This document shows, piece by piece, positions 5,466 to 7,079 of a stretch of DNA of 7,079 bases. A program made the position numbers and the translations under genes. The stretch spans positions 1 to 7,079 of the forward strand of contig WFRO01000367.1 in NCBI GenBank assembly GCA_015486475.1, in the 5' to 3' direction. The DNA comes from Bacteroidales bacterium. GTDB taxonomy: Bacteria; Bacteroidota; Bacteroidia; Bacteroidales; VadinHA17. Numbering within the stretch: the first letter of the stretch is position 1; each line of letters starts with the position of its first letter. The notes below the pieces were generated by a model that saw nothing but the letters and a program-made list of their open reading frames with translations, was not told the DNA's origin and did no database searches.

Positions 5466-6545
5466 CTACCGGAAGCTCATACCCATGCCGAGCGAATAAA
5501 CAGACCTGCCCGACCAGGTGTAAGCCAGATGCATGGTGAACAGGGAGACATTGAAACGTAATCCTGCATTGACACGCACGTTGCTGCTTAACGTATGCTT
5601 TGTGTCCGGGACTTTATAGACATGGTCGTCGGTATATACCGGCCCTTCCGTCGAGATCAGCGGATCGAACACCGGCACGGGGATGTTGCCGTAGACCCTG
5701 GTCTTTGACCAGCTCCGGCCGTATCCCACGCTGGCAAAGGCATTGATATAATTCAGATCGGTGGAGAGCAGCAGGTCGAACATAAAAGCCTGGATGATCG
5801 ACCGCACTTCCTGGCCGGTAAAATCCGCCGGCAGATGATCTTCCATGTAAGTATAGTCATCGGGCTCGGCCTTGAAACCCGAGTAGACCTGGAACCAGGT
5901 ATATCCCCCGAAGAAAGCTACTCCCACAGGGATATCTTCCAGTCCCGGCATCCATTGTTTCAGGTCATGCTTGGCCCCTATGCCGGCGAGGCTCATGCGG
6001 GCATTGGAGCGGGACACACCGATGGGGATCATGATGCGTCCGATGATGTCCGTCCGTGACGGCAGCCCCAGGCCCACCTGCAGGAAAGGGATATACATCA
6101 TATCCAGGCCGCTGCCTGCCGGGGAGTTAAAATCAGCCACGGTGATGGTATCCCCGTTATACATCTCGTGGTACACCAGGCGGGGTCCTTCCTCAGCAGC
6201 CCCGGCCACGGTGGGAGCGATCGCCGGGGAGCCGGCCACCTGCAGGGTATCAAAGGGCAGGGAAGCCAGATCAAAGGTCAGGGCTTTCTGCGGCACCATG
6301 GACATATTGGCCGTCATCATGACATCAACACCTCCGATCTCGTGCGTGGTGGCCGTATTGTACCATCCGGCATTCAGAGCATAACCATAAGCATCCAGCC
6401 ACGGACGGATGTACTCCTCCAGGAGCAACTGACCGTCATGGATGCCTCCGTGAAAAATACTGATCGTGTCAAACTGTGCCGAAGAACGCATCACCGGCCC
6501 TGCGAGCAACGCGAATGTCAGAATTAAGAACGATCCCTTGCGCAT
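5466..6545 (-). CDS. Outer-membrane protein resembling the DUF6588 family
   Basis: From ATG 6545 the product is 359 residues, with a clean signal peptide (MRKGSFLILTFALLAG, then SSA-Q; cleavage about 23/24). ATG 6575 would add ten polar residues (MASGTKTHTV) before it and lies only 11 bases from the likely -7 box, so I prefer 6545; the longer form is possible. After a short helix with LLEEYIRPWL comes LNAGWYNTATTHEIGGVDVMMT (about 58-79), which matches what I remember of the Bacteroidota family DUF6588. The rest is rich in Gly/aromatic amphipathic strands (VGVAFFGGYTWFQVYSG, INAFASVGYGRSW, VNAGLRFNVSLFTMHLAYTW) and ends MGMSFR, a typical last barrel strand with a penultimate Phe. It should be an outer-membrane beta-barrel of unknown function, perhaps with a folded periplasmic N-terminal part. 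Barrel topology is inferred by eye. Confidence 0.87.
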   Translation of the reverse strand: MRKGSFLILTFALLAGPVMRSSAQFDTISIFHGGIHDGQLLLEEYIRPWLDAYGYALNAGWYNTATTHEIGGVDVMMTANMSMVPQKALTFDLASLPFDTLQVAGSPAIAPTVAGAAEEGPRLVYHEMYNGDTITVADFNSPAGSGLDMMYIPFLQVGLGLPSRTDIIGRIMIPIGVSRSNARMSLAGIGAKHDLKQWMPGLEDIPVGVAFFGGYTWFQVYSGFKAEPDDYTYMEDHLPADFTGQEVRSIIQAFMFDLLLSTDLNYINAFASVGYGRSWSKTRVYGNIPVPVFDPLISTEGPVYTDDHVYKVPDTKHTLSSNVRVNAGLRFNVSLFTMHLAYTWSGRSVYSLGMGMSFR

Positions 6546-6586
6546 TACGGTATGAGTTTTTGTTCCTGATGCCATAAACAGGCAAA

Positions 6587-6619
6587 TAAAGATACTATAT
6601 ATTTCTTATTTAACCCAGA
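6587..6619 (-). promoter_or_regulatory. Candidate Bacteroidota-type promoter of the outer-membrane protein gene
   Basis: On the minus strand TATCTTTA (6587-6594) fits the TAnnTTTG -7 box except for the last base, and TCTG (6616-6619), 21 bases upstream, is a 3-of-4 match to TTTG. The -7 box is 41 bases from the preferred start at 6545. It is identical to the box in front of the stress-protein gene. Its -33 part overlaps one arm of the inverted repeat at 6612-6671. Confidence 0.4.
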
Positions 6620-6671
6620 TTACGCATTAGGAAACTAAGAAATTAGCCGATCTAGAGCATTAGCCTGGGTT
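6612..6671. repeat. Inverted repeat with 7-bp ends (possible remnant element or regulatory dyad)
   Basis: AACCCAG (6612-6618) and CTGGGTT (6665-6671) are perfect inverted 7-mers around 46 bases. GCATTAG occurs as a direct repeat inside (6624-6630 and 6657-6663), and ATTAGCC occurs twice (6642-6648, 6659-6665). It sits directly upstream of the outer-membrane protein gene. Size and ends could fit a small non-autonomous element, but no target-site duplication is clear. Confidence 0.45.
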
Positions 6672-6798
6672 TACTTAGCGCAGCGATCTCATGAGCACAG
6701 CTAATAATCCCGATCCAGTGATATGTCAACCGGATTATGATGCAACCAATGTACCCTTAGCCCTACGCGCCCCCTCGGTCTCTTAAAAAGGAATGATG

Positions 6799-6817
6799 CC
6801 TGCCTGCCGCAGGCAGG
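6799..6817. repeat. Short perfect palindrome
   Basis: CCTGCCTGC and GCAGGCAGG (6799-6807, 6809-6817) are perfect 9-bp arms around a single C. AATTTTG follows on the plus strand, so it could act as a weak plus-strand terminator, but no gene ends nearby. From memory, palindromes of this type are common between Bacteroidota genes. Confidence 0.65.
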
Positions 6818-6872
6818 AATTTTGATTTCTGAATTCTGATTGCTGAATGGAAGTCTTCACGCAGAGGCCGCA

Positions 6873-6932
6873 TCCTTCGATACGCCTTCGGCTACTCAGG
6901 AACCGTCCTTCGATACGCCTTCGGCTACTCAG
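6873..6932 (+). repeat. 27-bp direct repeat, two exact copies with a 33-bp period
   Basis: Positions 6873-6899 and 6906-6932 are identical over 27 bases, starting TCCTTCGATACG and ending GGCTACTCAG, separated by GAACCG. No coding frame runs through it with support. Confidence 0.85.
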
Positions 6933-6954
6933 AGATGAGAAATGAGCGATGAGC

Positions 6955-6990
6955 TCCGCCTTCGTTCCGATGTATCGGAACTACGGCGGA
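6955..6990. repeat. Strong stem-loop, interrupted 17-bp arms
   Basis: TCCGCC (6955-6960) pairs with GGCGGA (6985-6990) and GTTCCGAT (6964-6971) with ATCGGAAC (6974-6981). The three bases between the paired blocks (TTC and TAC) do not match, and only GT separates the inner arms. No T-run follows, so it looks like a palindromic repeat unit, not a terminator. Confidence 0.7.
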
Positions 6991-7034
6991 CAAAGGATGA
7001 TGCGATAAAGCAAACGGTCAGTCCCGTATCCCCC

Positions 7035-7069
7035 AACTTTTAACTTTAGCTCACTTTTAACTTTTAACT
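7035..7069 (+). repeat. Short tandem repeat, 7-8 bp unit ACTTTTA
   Basis: AACTTTTA, ACTTTAGCTC, ACTTTTA and ACTTTTAACT follow one another close to the window end. The AGTTAAAAGTT at 1856-1866 is a similar sequence on the opposite strand. Confidence 0.55.
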
Positions 7070-7079
7070 CGTCACTCCA

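Larger units (their letters stand above)
6576..7079. other. Gene-free stretch upstream of the outer-membrane protein gene, running to the window edge
   Basis: In about 500 bp I find no credible coding frame and no tRNA or rRNA. The part next to the gene holds the promoter candidate and an inverted repeat (6612-6671). Positions 6674-6790 show nothing I can name. From 6799 to the end it is repeats: a palindrome, a TGATTTCTGA-type segment (6821-6850), a 27-bp direct repeat, a stem-loop and an ACTTTTA array. Confidence 0.7.

Noticed and set aside
5456..5466. GGAGGTGATCC, complementary to the 3' end of 16S rRNA (on the minus strand it reads like the 16S tail)
   Set aside because: No plus-strand gene starts after it and no rRNA sequence surrounds it; an 11-base match at a gene end is likely chance.
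6873..6932. Possible CRISPR array
   Set aside because: Only two copies, a 6-bp spacer and no cas gene in the window.

Overview
The window looks like a piece of a Bacteroidota (Bacteroidales-like) chromosome. The basis is a biotin carrier plus carboxyltransferase beta pair of the kind common in that phylum, an outer-membrane protein resembling the Bacteroidota family DUF6588, a DUF2007-UspA fusion, TATCTTTA boxes close to the Bacteroidota -7 promoter motif (TAnnTTTG), and intergenic DNA packed with degenerate 7-10 bp tandem repeats. No rRNA, tRNA, CRISPR array, transposase, integrase or phage gene is visible.

Layout. (1) Positions 2-1819, + strand: the 3' end of a biotin carboxyl carrier gene, followed 57 bp later by a complete acyl-CoA (probably propionyl-CoA) carboxylase carboxyltransferase beta subunit. 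Together with a biotin carboxylase, presumably encoded to the left of the window, they would form a biotin-dependent acyl-CoA carboxylase. (2) 1820-1992: non-coding, three successive short tandem repeat families. (3) 1993-3860, + strand: a two-gene unit encoding an exported ankyrin-repeat protein with a C-terminal outer-membrane barrel-like region, then 8 bp later a small lipoprotein with two cysteine pairs. (4) 3861-4215: repeat-rich non-coding DNA with a large imperfect stem-loop. (5) 4216-5346, - strand: universal stress protein with an N-terminal DUF2007 domain and two Usp domains, only the first of which keeps the ATP-binding glycine signature. (6) 5466-6545, - strand: outer-membrane protein resembling DUF6588. 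(7) 6576-7079: no gene; an inverted repeat beside the promoter of the previous gene, a palindrome, a 27-bp direct repeat, a strong stem-loop and more short tandem repeats.

The carboxylase pair is central metabolism (propionate/methylmalonyl-CoA or acyl-CoA carboxylation). The other four genes concern the cell envelope and stress, and nothing ties them to the carboxylase. The least explained items are the ankyrin-barrel/lipoprotein pair and the repeat system: an 8-bp repeat family occurs in two separate gaps, and one array runs up to and over the likely start codon of the ankyrin gene. I see no clear sign of a new defence or mobile system here.
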